A stretch of DNA of 64,000 nt from contig OX638372.1 of NCBI GenBank assembly GCA_951812925.1, forward strand, positions 54,930,028-54,994,027, in the 5' to 3' direction. Shown in pieces: positions 23,331-35,434 of the stretch. The translations under genes were made by a program, and so were the position numbers. The stretch's first letter is position 1. The number at the start of each line of letters is the position of its first letter. The notes under the pieces are model-generated. The model searched no databases and was not told where the DNA came from. It saw only the letters and a list, made by a program, of their open reading frames with translations. This DNA comes from Calliopum simillimum. Lineage: Eukaryota; Arthropoda; Insecta; Diptera; Lauxaniidae.

Positions 23331-23479
23331 AAGCAGGGAAGACAGCAGGGCTACTGGCTCTCAAAAAAGGCCTAATATCATGCCTATCTGACCGCTCTTT
23401 CTCCTACTGGAGTCTATTATTGAATAGTCAACAACTGCTTCATTATCAAGTACGACTTCGGTATCGGTGCGTATATGTT

Positions 23480-23646
23480 GTATTATAGTATAATTGCAAT
23501 TTTTCCTCTGACCATGTCTTATTCACTACAGAAAAAACTCTTTCGACGGAAGCAGTTGAACCGGGCAAACAAAGATTATACAGAATTAATGCTGTCATTT
23601 CTTCATATTCGTAGTCCTTGCTCTCCAAATGTGTGAAAATGGTCAA
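23480..23646 (-). pseudogene. hAT-family transposase C-terminal fragment
   Basis: On the minus strand the frame reads LPGSTASVERVFSVVNKTWS followed by EEKLQL. This is the conserved hAT dimerisation segment (P-G-S-x-A-x-V-E-R-V-F-S, then an acidic/basic pair). Only about 55 residues remain, and no catalytic region or second half is visible in either direction. The phrase AATGGTCAACCTAAG occurs at its right (23638) and again at 24120. This could be an element end or internal repeat. Confidence 0.75.
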
Positions 23647-23649
23647 CCT

Positions 23650-24447
23650 AAGAATATTTCAACCCACTAATAAATTATTTGTCTTTCACTGATTTTGGAA
23701 CTTCCACATCATTCCATCCCGGAAATTTACGTAAATGTGAATTTTGAACCTAAACATTTTGATGACCGAAAAACAGGTTTTTTAAACGAAAACATAGATA
23801 GCAGATTTTAATATAAAAAGTCTTCAAAAAGTAGGAGTATCCTGGCAAAAGCAGGATAAATGGATTCCTTACTTAAGACTGATAGTCCATAAAAGACACA
23901 TCATAGACCAAAGATTATGGACTATTGACCATACGCTACGTATTGACAATAGACCATAAAGGACAGTCCATAGATTATAAAGGACAGATCATAGACCATA
24001 GATTATGGACCATAGACTATAAAGTACAGATCATAGACCATATAAATATTATGCACTCTTACTTTTGGCCCACCTGTATAAAAAAATGTTTTTCCTGTCC
24101 CGGATTGGGTCATCAAGAAAATGGTCAACCTAAGCTAGTTACTTAGTTTACTAGATATGCTATTCCTGTTTTTCTAACGTCTTATGTACCTCAGGAATAG
24201 AGTTGATCTTCATCATCTGGGTATCGTCTCAAATACCATTTGACTGAGTTTTTTCTTTCTCGATGAATAACAGCCGAATGAATGTTAAGCTTCCTCTTTT
24301 TCAAAAAAAAATCATCCTAGTTAGTGCATATTCTTTAAAGCGAAGTAATTTTTCGATTATCTGCGCCAAATCATGCAAAAACTGGAAACTCCAAAGGGCA
24401 ACACAGGTAAAAAAAAAAAACATGCAACAAAATATTCGAATGCATAT
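23650..24447. repeat. Non-coding stretch with short CATAGACCATAGATTATGGAC-type repeats
   Basis: From about 23885 to 24045 variants of ATAGACCATAGATTATGGAC, GGACAGATCATAGACC and ATTGACCAT are repeated head to tail in an irregular way. The remainder shows nothing recognisable. The reading frames here have no motif. Confidence 0.5.
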
Positions 24448-24449
24448 AG

Positions 24450-25555
24450 TAGGGGAAGAGTGCCGGTTGTGGGCACCTTTTCATTTTCGACTCATTACTT
24501 TTGACCAATTGTATATTATGCAGACAAATAAGTATCAATGGAAAGCTAGATACCTTAGATAACTACTGGTGAAGAAAGTAAATTGATTTCGTCAGTTGGA
24601 AAAATTATATAAAAAAAAAGTGAAGTAATCATTTTTGGCAAAAAAAAATTTTTGGTTCGGTTGTGGGCACCCTTAGAAAATTGTCAAAAAATGGGAAAAT
24701 ATGAAGTAAAAGTAAAATTAATTTATTTTGGAAACATTGACTCACTGAAATTTAACAAATACTGCTCAACGGCTTCAACAAAATCAGCGACACTGAAAAC
24801 GTCTGGATCGAACGTCATCATGCCTGTTGCCTTGAAACCAGACTTAATTGTCTTCGGATTCAATGCCATATCAATTGTTTTGCAAACTAAGCCGGCTAGG
24901 TGACGTAATTTCTAGCCCTTGTTGACATTGCTCTTTTGCCAAGCATGCATTTTTTATACCAATCCATGCCCGTCATCTACTCCTCGGTCTACTTGGCTGG
25001 AAACTCAGTAACGAGATTTTTGCAAAGTGGTATGCCTTACCTTACCACCCACACTTAATGAAAACAGCTTTTTTTCTGCTATATCTTTAAAGGGCCTATT
25101 GGTCCTTTCCATTCTACTAAAAAAGCGCTAAAAGGCCTAAGAACACCATTTAAATTAGTAATGTTGGCATCCAAGACGATATTTCAGTAAAACACACGCT
25201 TTAAATAAGAAAAGAGGGGTGCCCGCACTCGACTTTGACAGCTACTTTGAAAAGCAATAAACACATTGTGTTGTGTGAACATTTTGCTTGCATTCAGTTT
25301 TGAATCACAAAATATAATAAATATTTTGCATAAATATAGAATGCATTCAGCTTTTCGATTGATTCACTTTGATTTATAGCACTTGAAAAATGATTGAAAG
25401 CAAATGCGTCTGTTTGCTCCGGTATATGCACAAAAACTTCGTGCTGTCATAACACGCACTTAACATTTGGCAAATCAGCCGCATTTGTTTTTTGTCAAAA
25501 GTTATGGGGGGTGCCCACACCTGAACCATGTCCGCAGGCGGCACTCTTACCCTAC
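24450..25555. mobile_element. 1.1-kb TIR element with GTAGGG-AAGAGTGCC ends
   Basis: GTAGGGGAAGAGTGCCGG at 24449 and the inverse CGGCACTCTTACCCTAC ending near 25554 form terminal inverted repeats. GTGGGCACC / GGTGCCCACA pairs lie just inside. If the ends are GGGGAAG/CTTACCC, they are flanked by TA on both sides (24451, 25553). That fits a Tc1/mariner-type target, but this is uncertain. The two reading frames inside (24263-24562, 24652-24903) show no transposase motif. Confidence 0.6.
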
Positions 25556-25599
25556 TTTATGAAACACATAAAAAGCACGTCTAAAGTTTAAAATTCATA

Positions 25600-27155
25600 T
25601 CTTCTCTTCTTATAGGAGCTAAAATTGTATGTTTGTTTGTTTGTTTTTTTGTTTGTACTTATTTCTGTGCCAATATTTTTTCTCGGAAACGGCTACAGTG
25701 ATTTCAATGAAACTTGGAATAGTGTTAGATATTAGCAAACAATGAATAATGAGCTCGGTTTGATTTTTATAAATGCTCACCAGAGGGCGTGGCACTGCAC
25801 TAAATTTTAAATTTGATTTAGTCATAACTCGTAAACTATACAAGGTATTTGGATGAAATTTGGTCAGCGGGTACGGCTTAATATTGCCTTGTATCCGACA
25901 AAAAGTGGGCGGGATCGAAGAAGTGCCACGCCCACTTTTCAGCCCTTGAAAATTATGATTCAATATTACTCAAAAACGACTCCAACAATTTTTATGAAAA
26001 TTTAGGAGATATTACCTCTGAAAACAAGGATTCATATGTGATACGCCGTTATATTGGGAAAACTCATTGAAGAGCGTGGTACCGCCCACAAAAATATAAA
26101 ACGTTATAAAAAGAAAACTAATAAAGCAAACATTCTGAAATTAACTGTGAGGAGCTTAATTGCAATAGGGCATCTCTGATTTGAAAGTGGGCGAAATGTC
26201 GCCATTGCGCGTGGAACCTCCCATACAAGCAAAATACGTTAAATGCTATTTCTCGCAAATGTTACAAGATATTTTAATGAAATTTGGTATGTAGGTACAT
26301 ATCATTGCCTTGTAATAACCGAAAAGTGGTCGGTGTCGAAGAAGTGCCACGCCCCTTTTTTAACCATTGAAAATTTTAATTCAATATTTCTCGAAAACGA
26401 CTTCAATAATTTTAATGAAAATTTTAAATATTTTTCCCCTGAAAACAAGTATTAATATGTGATATGCCGTTATGTTAGGAAAACTCATTGGAGGGTGTGG
26501 CACTGCCCAGAAAAATTTAATACGATATAAAAAGAAAACTACTAAAGCAATCTTTCTGAATTTTACTGTAGGGAATCTTCTTTTTATGAGGCACCTACGA
26601 GCTGAAGGTGGGCAAAATATCGCAGGTGGGCGTGGAACCTCCAATACAAGTAAAACAAATTAAATGCTATTTCTCGCAAATGGTACAACATATTTTGATG
26701 AAATTTGGTATGCGGATCAGGATCACGAGTATCTAAAGCATAACGAAAAGTGGGCTTTGTTCAATAATTCTCACGCCCACTTTTTACCAAAATAAAAATT
26801 TTAGTTAATAACTCATGCACAAAAAAAAATGGAATGAACTTTCCGAGGCATGATGATACGATATTTTAGCCCCATACAAGAGACGAAAAATTTTGGGTGC
26901 GTGGCGTATCCCATTTATTTATTTTAGGTCATTCTATTTCTCTTAAAAAATTTGGAGTTCTTGATATTTTTCTATACCATTCGATATTTTCCGAGTTTTT
27001 TCTTATTATTTTTCTTATCGGTTAATTTATCATTTTGAAAGCATTGAAGGTGAAAAGGTACGAGTTTCATAACAAAAAATAGCTATGAATAAAAACATCG
27101 ACTAAAATAATAAGATCAGATTATTGACCGAGTAGGGATCGATCTCCAGGTACTC
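25600..27155. repeat. Dispersed repeat unit 1 with internal ~425-bp tandem repeats
   Basis: Starts at TTATAGGAGCTAAAATTGTA with a (GTTT)n run and ends GGATCGATCTCCAGGTACTC. The block TCAATATT-CTC-AAAACGACT recurs at about 25960 and 26385 (425 bp apart). Each block holds GGCGTGG(A/C)ACC-CCC and GAAGTGCCACGCCC phrases. This organisation resembles a helentron-derived (DINE-like) element, but I do not see TATACCC or CTAGT ends, so the class is left open. A second copy follows directly. Confidence 0.65.
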
Positions 27156-27207
27156 TTCCCTTCTTATACGAGCTAAAATTGTATGTTTGTTTTTTTGTTT
27201 GTTTGTA

Positions 27208-27924
27208 CACAATAAAAATTTTAGTTTAATTTTAAAACCAAAAAAAGTATTTATATAGAACAATGCCAAAAAAAGTTTTAATTTTAAACTATTTTGGAAT
27301 AAATAAAGAGAGGGAGAAAAATGAAAAAAAAAAAAAAAATTTAAATTTAATTGAAAAAAAAAAAAAAACAAGCCATCCATACTGAGATTCGAACCAAGGG
27401 TACAACATCTTGTGTATATAAATTACGAAGTCTTTAGCTCACTCGGCTATCAAACGTATTGACGTAGTTGTGTGAAATTTGTATTTAAACAATTGAAAAA
27501 GAAAATTTTTTTTTGTTATTTTGCTCTCGTTCTTTTTTTTATGCTCTTTTAATAAATAAAGTTTTTCAAATTTTGAAACTAAAAAGTCTCTCCAAGATAA
27601 ATTAAAACTTTGATGGCATTAGTTTCAAACCAAAAGTATTAAAATTGGCGCAGAGAATATTTTAATACTTTTCTTGGACTTATTTTGAAACTAAAAATGA
27701 TTAGTTTTTTGAATTTAAAGATATTTTAGGATTGTTTTTAAGCCACTTTAGTATTAAAAAATTGAAAAAACTAAATGGTTTAAAAGTAAATATTTTTTGT
27801 GATAAAATTAAAACCTACCGGAATAAATTTCAACCTTTTTTGGAATAAATTTTGAATTTAATACCAAAGCAGTTTAAAATCAATACCGAATGGAATCAAA
27901 AGTAAACTATCACTTTTTACTGTG
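27208..27924. mobile_element. 717-bp TA-flanked MITE (Tc1/mariner-like target)
   Basis: Ends CACAATAAAAA (27208) and TTTTTACTGTG (ends 27924) with similarity continuing (AGTTTAATTTT / AAAAGTAAACT). TA lies on both sides, and the uninterrupted sequence GTTTGTACTTATTTCTGTGCC is present in unit 1 at about 25650. A degraded fragment of the same family, in the other orientation, is at 49533-49680. No transposase. It contains tRNA-like promoter boxes at 27384-27449. Confidence 0.75.
27384..27449 (-). other. tRNA-like A and B boxes (pseudo-tRNA, Leu/Ser type)
   Basis: On the minus strand TAGCCGAGTGAGC (27449-27437) fits an A box and GGTTCGAATCTC (27395-27384) fits a B box, about 42 bases apart. The text between can be read as a degenerate long-variable-arm tRNA. 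The T-stem has a mismatch and no convincing acceptor stem was found, so it is not called a tRNA gene. It could be a SINE head or a tRNA remnant captured by the MITE. Confidence 0.5.
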
Positions 27925-29690
27925 TACTTATTTCTGTGCCAATATTTTTTCTCGAAAACGGCTACAGCGATTTTAATAAAACTTAGAATAGTGTTAGATA
28001 GTAGCATACAATGAAGATTGAGCTAGGTTTGAACTTTGTAAATGCTCACCAGAGGGCGTGGCAAATTCTAAATTTGATTTAGTCATAACTCGCAAACTAT
28101 ACAAGGTATTTGAATGAAATTTGGTGAGCGGGTACGGCTTAATAATACCTTGTAACAGACAAAAAGTAGGCGGAATCGAGGAAGTGCCTCGCACACTTTT
28201 TACTTCTTGAAAACTTTGATGTAATATTACTCGAAAACAACTCCAACAATTTTAATGAAAATTTAGGAGATGTTACCTCTGTAAACAAAAATGAATATGT
28301 GATACGCTGTTATATTGGGAAACTCGTTGAAAGGCGTGGCACCGCCCACAAAAATATAACACGCTATAAAAAAAAAACTACTAAAGCAATCTTTCTGAAT
28401 TTAACTGTAGATAGTTTACTTGCTATTAGGCATCTCTGACCTGAAAGTGGGCAAAATATCGCCGTTGCGCGTGGAACCTCCCATACAAGCAAAATACGTT
28501 AAATGCTATTTCTCGCAAAAGCTATAAGATATTTTAATGAAGTTTGGTACGTATGTACTGCTTATCAAAGACTTGTAATAACTGAAAAGTGGGCGGTATC
28601 GAAGAAGTGCCACGCCCCTTTTTAAACCATTGAAAATTTTGATTCAATATTACGTGAAAACGACTCCAACAATTTTGATGAAAATTTAAGAGATTTTACC
28701 ACTAAAAACAAGTATCAATATGTGATTTGCCGTTGTATTAGGAAAACTCGTTGGAGGGCGTGGCACCGCCACCAATAATATAATACGCTATAAAAAGAAA
28801 ACTACTAAAGCAATCATTCTGAATTTAACTGCAGGGATTCTCCTTTTTATTAGGCACCTACAACCTGAAAGTGGGCAAAATATCGCCGGTGCGCGTGGAA
28901 CCTCCCATACAAGTAAAACAAATTAAATGCTATTTCTCGCAAATGGTACAACATATTTTGATGAAATTTGGTATGCGGATCTGAGTCATGAGTATCTAAA
29001 AAATAACGAAAAGTTGGCTTTGTTCAATAATTGCCACGCCCACTTCTTACCAAAATAAAAATTTTTGTTAATAACTCAGGCACAAAAAAAAACAAATGGA
29101 ATGAATTTTTTATTTCTTATATGCAGTCTTATGTACTTTTTGACGCTGAATACGTCTTCATCAGCAGAATTGTCATTATAACTGCAGGATTTTGAAATAT
29201 CCTTGCTTGAAGTTGAAGAAAATGCTATGTTCAGTCTTACTGGGTATCTACAAGAAAAGGTGAAATCCTTTTTTATTAATGGCGTTGAATAGCCGTACTC
29301 TTCCTTATCAAAATATCTTTGCCAACTTTTCCAATAGGTCTCTTATTTTCCGAAGTACCTATGATCCTTTGAAGATAAGATATTTCAGCCCGCATACAAG
29401 AGACGAATGATTTTGGGTGCGTTGCATATCCCATTTATTTATTTTAGGGCATTCTATTTCACCAAAAAAATTTGGAGTTCTTGATATTTTTCTGTACCTA
29501 CCATTCAATACTTTCCGAGTTTTTTCTTATTATTATTCCCATCGGTTAATTCATCAATTTGAAAGCATGAACATTGGAGGTGAAAAGATACGAATTTCAT
29601 AACAAAAAATAGCGATGAATAAAACACATTGACTAAAATAATAATATCAGATTGTTGACCGAGCAGGGATCGGTCTCCAGGTACTAAATT

Positions 29691-30875
29691 ATTTAAACAA
29701 CAAAAAGATGTTTGATAAGTTGAAAGTGGAGAAACTTTTCGAAGCTCGAATAATGCAGGTTTTGTAGTACTTAGTATGACTATTATCATTTCGAACTAAT
29801 GTTATAAGAACCCTTTTTGATATCTAAAGAGAACTTAAGTGTTCCGTTTTGTCTATACTTTTTTATCATTGAAAATTATTCAATAATCAGCTTTAGGAAA
29901 TTTAATATTTTTCAGCCGTAAAAAAATTAATTTTCTTAACGAGAAAAAAAGGGAATCAATATCTTTAAGATTGTTTGCGTCGTTCAAAGATTTTATCTGC
30001 GAACCTGAAATCCCAGGATAATTTTCAGTACATACGATGCATATAGATGCATATATGCAACACGATTTGCTTCGAGTTGTCGAAGCTTAGAAAATATAAA
30101 TTTTGATGTAAAATTTGTCAAAATTGAGAATAATACATACATACCTTTGATATCTCAAAAACCAAAGATTTCACTGCATTCATAATAAATACTTGAACAT
30201 TTTGTAAATAATTGAATAAATTTAATTTCTTCAAATATCTTAAAGAGTTTTGAAATAAGTGCAATTTTAATTAAAATTATTAAATTAGGAACAATTAATA
30301 TCATATGTCGTTGTGACCTTTAACTTAATAACTTAACACTACGTACGAAAATTTAACTTTTTACAAGCGAAGAAAAATTTGCATATTTACTACATCTTAA
30401 AATAATAGTTCAATAATTCAAATATACTTATGTATATTTAAAACATTGTCCATTGTTTATTATTAAAAAAAAAAAAAACATTAAGCAGAATTTGTAATGG
30501 AGTTTGCTGAATTTGGATAAATCGCTAACTAAATATAAATAAATTACATTTTTATTAATTTTGCGTTACTATCGAGTACTCATAATTTCAAATTTTAACC
30601 ACTATAACAGAGTTAGTCAAGTCTCTACTATATTTTAAAACTGAGTAATCCTTTCAGTGCGAAAGAAAACGTTACATTTTAAAAAGTGATTACATAGCAA
30701 CTGATTTTGATATTGGCTAATTTTTTTTTTTGTGCAATTCCTGGCATTTTAAATGATATTGAATATATTCCTTAGAGATAACTCAATTTCCTTGGGAAAT
30801 TTAGTTCTCACTCAAAACTTTAAAAAATAGGAATTGATCTTTTTGACAGTTAAATTTTAAAACATTTATTTATTT
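29691..30875. other. Non-coding stretch, nothing recognised
   Basis: About 1.2 kb of AT-rich DNA between repeat unit 2 and the outer inverted repeat. No gene-like frame or inverted structure was seen. Confidence 0.4.
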
Positions 30876-30933
30876 TTTCTGTTTCTTTTTTGCTTTCAAA
30901 CAGTTTTAATAGTCGCTAGGATAGAAACAATAA

Positions 30934-32124
30934 CACTGTGGAACAAAATTTGGTCAACAAAAGTTTACTCGGATCTGACGCTGCGGGATGAAAATATAGG
31001 CCAAAATAAAAGACCATTTGGTTCAGTTTGTTCAAATTGGCTCTAGTTTTCGATAAAAGGCCGTTTGAATTTTGCACCTTGCATTATGTGGTCTTTTCGA
31101 TATATCTCGTAAGTTAACTGAGTTTTATTGCATTTAGTGGTGGGGTATTGTTTATCTAATCCATATCTACTCTTTCACTACCAAATCAGTATTTTTGGAT
31201 GCACTTTTGGCAAGTAAGAGCACAAAATTCCCAAAAAAGTGATATTTTTCGCCTTCACACATATTCCTTAGATAATTCTAAGCATTTTATGCCATATACA
31301 CTTTTTTCGTAGGATGCCTTGTTTTTCTCTAATAATGAAAAAAGACTTGCACGACATCACTATATTGTTAATAACTTTTGAACCAATATCGATTACCCCA
31401 ATTTTTTTTCTATGATATAGTTTCTTGACAAGTGGGGAGTGCCCACATATTTTGTATAGTTTTCTCAGAGGCGAAGAAGCTGCTTTATTTTTATGTACCT
31501 GTTTGAAATAGGGATTTTCAATAATAAGTGAAACATTTTTTTACAAATCAGAAACACCATTTTATTTCCCGACCTATGCTTAATATCTCTAAAAAAAACA
31601 TTTTTGCAAAATCTTTACAAGTTGTTATAAAACATCATTTTGTTAAAGCCTTTTTTACGTTTAATTTCTTAGGTGGCTCACTTGAGAAATTTTTGCCCAT
31701 ATGAAACATTTATTATATCAAAGTGTTCGTATGGATCTCGGCTGTAGGTTAAAAGGCATAAATCCACCACTCAGGTGATTTCTATTGAGCCGAATGTCAT
31801 AAAAGGCGAAAAATATGACTTTTTTGGGAATTTTTTGCTCTTACTTGCTAAAAGTGCATCCAAAAATACTGATTTGGTAGTGAAAGAGTAGATATGGATT
31901 AGATAAACAATACCCCACCACTAAATGCAATAAAACTCAGTTAACTTACGAGATATATCGAAAAGACCACATAATGCAAGGTGCAAAATTCAAACGGCCT
32001 TTTCTCGAAAACTAGAGCCAATTTGAACAAACTGAGCCAAATGGTCTTTTATTTTGGCCTATATTTTCATCCCGCAGCGTCAGATCCGAGTAAACTTTTG
32101 TTGACCAAATTTTGTTCCACAGTG
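30934..32124. mobile_element. 1.19-kb fold-back element, TAA target duplication
   Basis: CACTGTGGAACAAAATTTGG at 30934 and its inverse ending 32124 begin ~315-bp arms, nearly perfect to about 31253 and 31808. The interior has no ORF. TAA flanks both ends (30931-30933, 32125-32127). The mirrored arm of the outer palindrome at 40053-40112 shows the empty site (GGATAGAAAATAGTAATTCTGGTGC when read on the minus strand, split here only for reference) with a single TAA. Same TSD length and CAC(T/A)GTG ends as the mariner-borne element at 10770-11377. Confidence 0.88.
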
Positions 32125-32183
32125 TAATTTTGGTGCAAGGAGAGCCCATAATATTAATATTTAATGGTGGCGCACAGTGGTCA

Positions 32184-35100
32184 CCAACTACAACTGCTGC
32201 AGTGACTCGCAGTAGTAGCCGAATACAAAAATCAAAATGTCAAAATCCTGAAGCGTCTGACCCAGAGTGGGCGGCTCCCAGGTCAGCGTCTGTTCCAGAT
32301 TGGGCGGCTGAAATTAAAAGTGAATTTGGCCACTATATTTGCAGCGCCTGCCGGATCCAGCTTTAAGCTTATAACTTACTGCGTGGGGCGTTGCCGAGAA
32401 GATTATACTAATGAAGCATGGATCGAAAAACGATGGAAAATAACTCTCCAAGTGGTACCCACCAGAGTGTGGTTAATCCACCTGCCTCGGCAGCATGCAC
32501 ATCGGATTTGGAGGTGCAAGAAACATGCATAGTTAGGAATGATTCTCCTATAACTGGAACCAATATGGTTTCTAAAAATTTTAAAATCCTTTCGATGAAA
32601 ACTCGAACACGCATCGGCTCTTGGAATGTCCGAACTCTAAATGAACCAGGCAAAATACACCAAGCCGTTAGAGAACTCCACAAATTCAACGTTGAAATAT
32701 TGAGATTAGGCGAGTGTAGATGGAACGGTGCCGGCGAATATGTACTTCCTGACGGCGAAAAATTTCTATACTCCGGTAGAGCGCAAAATGACATCCACAG
32801 GGATGGAGTTGGATTTTTGTTAAGTAAAACTGCAGTAAAGGCAGTTATGGAATGGAAACCTGTAAATGAAAGGCTCATTTGGTGCAGATTTCGAACCCCC
32901 GCAAGAAATATTACCATCTTTCAAGCATACGCGCCCACTGAGTAGGCAGAGAGAGAAACCAAAGACGAATTCTACAGCCAGCTCGCCGCAGCAATATACA
33001 GTGCTCACAAAAACGACATCATAATGGTTATGGGCGATTTGAATGCCAAAGTAGGCTCAGAAAACCTTAACCTTGAGCACGTGATTGAAAGACATGGTTT
33101 GGGTGCGAGAAACGACAAAGGAGAGCTTCTCATTGACGCCTGCAATACAGCCGGTCTTGTCGTTGGAGGTACGCTATTCCCACACAAAAAGTGTCATAAA
33201 GCTACTTGGGTGTCTCCAGACAACATCACTGAAAACCAGATCGACCACTTCAGCATTAGCAGAAAATGGAGAGCGAGTCTTCTGGACGTACGAGTAAAGA
33301 GGGCCGCTGACATAGGCTCCGACCACCATCTTCTCGTCGCGGTCATTCGACTAAAACTTGCCGCTAATAAACGTTCCAGCGAACAATCTGTAGCAAAAGA
33401 AATCGACGTGCTTAAAGTTAAGAACGACGAGATACGCAGATCTTTCGTGGTAGAACTTAAAACAGCTCCGTTCGATTGTGGTGGAAGTATTGAAACATCA
33501 TGGAGGGCAGTTAAGACGGCCTTCTTAAACTCCAGTGAAAAAACACTTGGGATTCGACCCTCGAACAAGAAGCACTGGATGAGCGAGGAAACGGGGGGTC
33601 TTGTTGAAAAAAGATGAAGCGCGAAAAAACTGAGAGACGACGCTAAAACTAGAGCGCAAAAGAACGTTGCCGAAAAGGTCTTTAACTCTCTCAGTACAGA
33701 AGTCAGGCGATCGTGCAGACAAGACAAAAGAAGAATGTATAACGACCTCGCGAGCGAAGCCGAAAGCGCTGCAAATACTCAAAATCTCAGGCAGCTTTAC
33801 GATATCACCCGCAGATTATCTGGCAGAAAACTGCAACAGAGCCGCCCTATCAAAGACAAAAATGGAAATCTCTTAACATCCGCGGACGAACAACTAAAGA
33901 GATGGAAAGAGTATTTTTGTGATATACTAAATCCCATGTCTACCACATCCCCTCAACCAGAATCACCAACTACAACTGCCGCAGTGACTCGCAGTAGTAG
34001 TCGAATACAAACACCACCGCCTACAATCGATGAAATAGTGAAAGCTATCCAAAGCATGAAAAACAACAAGGCCGCCGGTATAGATCAAATAACAGCTGAA
34101 CTGCTAAAGGCATGCCCCATAACATCAGCTAAAATTCTGCATCCTCTGCTCACCAAAATCTGGAGCGAAGAGCGTTTGCCAGAAGATTGCCTACATGGCA
34201 TGTTAGTCAAATTGCCGAAAAAAGATGACCTAAGCGAGTGCCGAAACTATAGAGGCATTACCTTGCTCTCAGTACCATCAAAAGTATTGGCGAAAGTGCT
34301 TCTGAACAGGGTAAACGAAAAACTTGATTCGGCCATTCGAAAGCAGCAAGCAGGATTCCGGCGAAACCGATCATGCGTGGATCAAATCAACACCCTCAGA
34401 ATAATTGTCGAACAATCATCTGAGTGGCGTGCTGCACTTCAACTTGTCTTCGTAGACTATAGCACTGCCTTCGACAGTGTCTCCCGAGGAAACATCTGGG
34501 TTTCACTGCAACGAAGAGGTATTGCCGCAAAGGCCATAAACTTAGTACGTGCACAATATGAAGGCTTTAAATAATGCAGTGTGTTACACAATGGGTTGTC
34601 GTCACCGACAGTCACCACTAATTCAGACGTACGGCAGGGGTGTTTATTATCACCATCACTCTTCCTTATCGTTCTTGTTGATATCCTAGATAAAGCTTTT
34701 AATAAGGCCAAAAAGGGTATTCAATGGAACTTTACCGAACATCTGGAAGATCTCGACTACGCTGACGACATCTGCCTCGTATCCAAGACTAAAAGCATGA
34801 AGCTAAACGCAAGCAATGACATCACATTTAAAGCTGGCAGTGATGACATCGGAAACGTCGATAGCTTCACGTATTTAGGCAGCATTATCTCCATGGATGG
34901 TAGAGCAAAAGAGGATATCAACTCAAGAATAGCAAAAGCAAAAGGCGCGTTCGCTCAACTGAACAAAATATGGTCTTCATCCGTTATATCCACCAAAATG
35001 GGAGTGCGCATTTTTGATTCGAATGTGAAGTCGGTTTTGTTATATGGGTGCGAAGCGTGGCTTGATACTGAACAACTAACGAACAAGCTGCAAGTATTCG

Positions 35101-35434
35101 TCAACAAATGCTTAAGGCGCATACTAAAAATTTGGTGGCCTCGCACTATATCAAATGCCGAGCTACATCAAAAATGCAATCAGAGGGCTAGAGCAAACGA
35201 GGTTAACTCTCCGGAAACCACACAGCGAAGTTTGTCGCCAGGCTCTTGAGTGGAATCCACAAGGTAGTAGAGCACGTGGTAGACCCAAAACCAACTGAAG
35301 AGGTCGCTGGAAAAGGAAATCCAAGAATCGGGAAAGTCGTGGCAAGAGATTAAAGTCATTGCAAGGGATCGTGACAAATGGAGAGATTTCATATTGGCCC
35401 TATGCTCCTCCTAGGAGTTAAAGGAGAATACATA
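32184..35434 (+). pseudogene. RTE-like non-LTR retrotransposon, copy A (inactivated, odd 5' end)
   Basis: Same element as the intact copy at 56271-59769, here on the + strand. Coding text starts at 32418. The endonuclease part is broken by a TAG after YAPTE (32943), a TGA after KR (33615) and a TAA after EGFK (34572). The frame is also lost near 35190. The RT part keeps FVDYSTAFDSV and YADD but lacks 27 residues just after YADDICL. The 3' end is GGAGAATACAT with almost no tail repeat. The 5' leader is cut short and fused to a 49-base copy of the element's own middle (32184-32232). No target duplication was found. Confidence 0.88.

Larger units (their letters stand above)
27156..29690. repeat. 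Dispersed repeat unit 2, interrupted by two insertions
   Basis: Second head-to-tail copy, from TTATACGAGCTAAAATTGTA (27163) to GGATCGGTCTCCAGGTACTA (29687), with the same internal ~425-bp period (blocks near 28207 and 28631). It is broken at 27208-27924 by a TA-flanked MITE and at about 29110-29380 by half of the CTTATATGCAGTC family (see 9226-9716). Removing both makes it collinear with unit 1. Confidence 0.65.

Noticed and set aside
23885..24045. Short repeats with spacing, considered as a CRISPR-like array
   Set aside because: Irregular unit length, no conserved spacer length, eukaryotic context.
24652..24903. 83-codon frame considered as a conserved domain
   Set aside because: No recognisable motif; inside a TIR element without transposase.
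26381..26644. Frames with PPAIFCPPSARR and similar
   Set aside because: Read from the GGCGTGG-type repeat blocks; the same words appear in the sister unit and other frames.
32408..32917. Long antisense frames over the LINE copies (also 33194-33727, 43945-44478, 58100-58822)
   Set aside because: They mirror the LINE coding strand and recur in all three copies. No independent motif.
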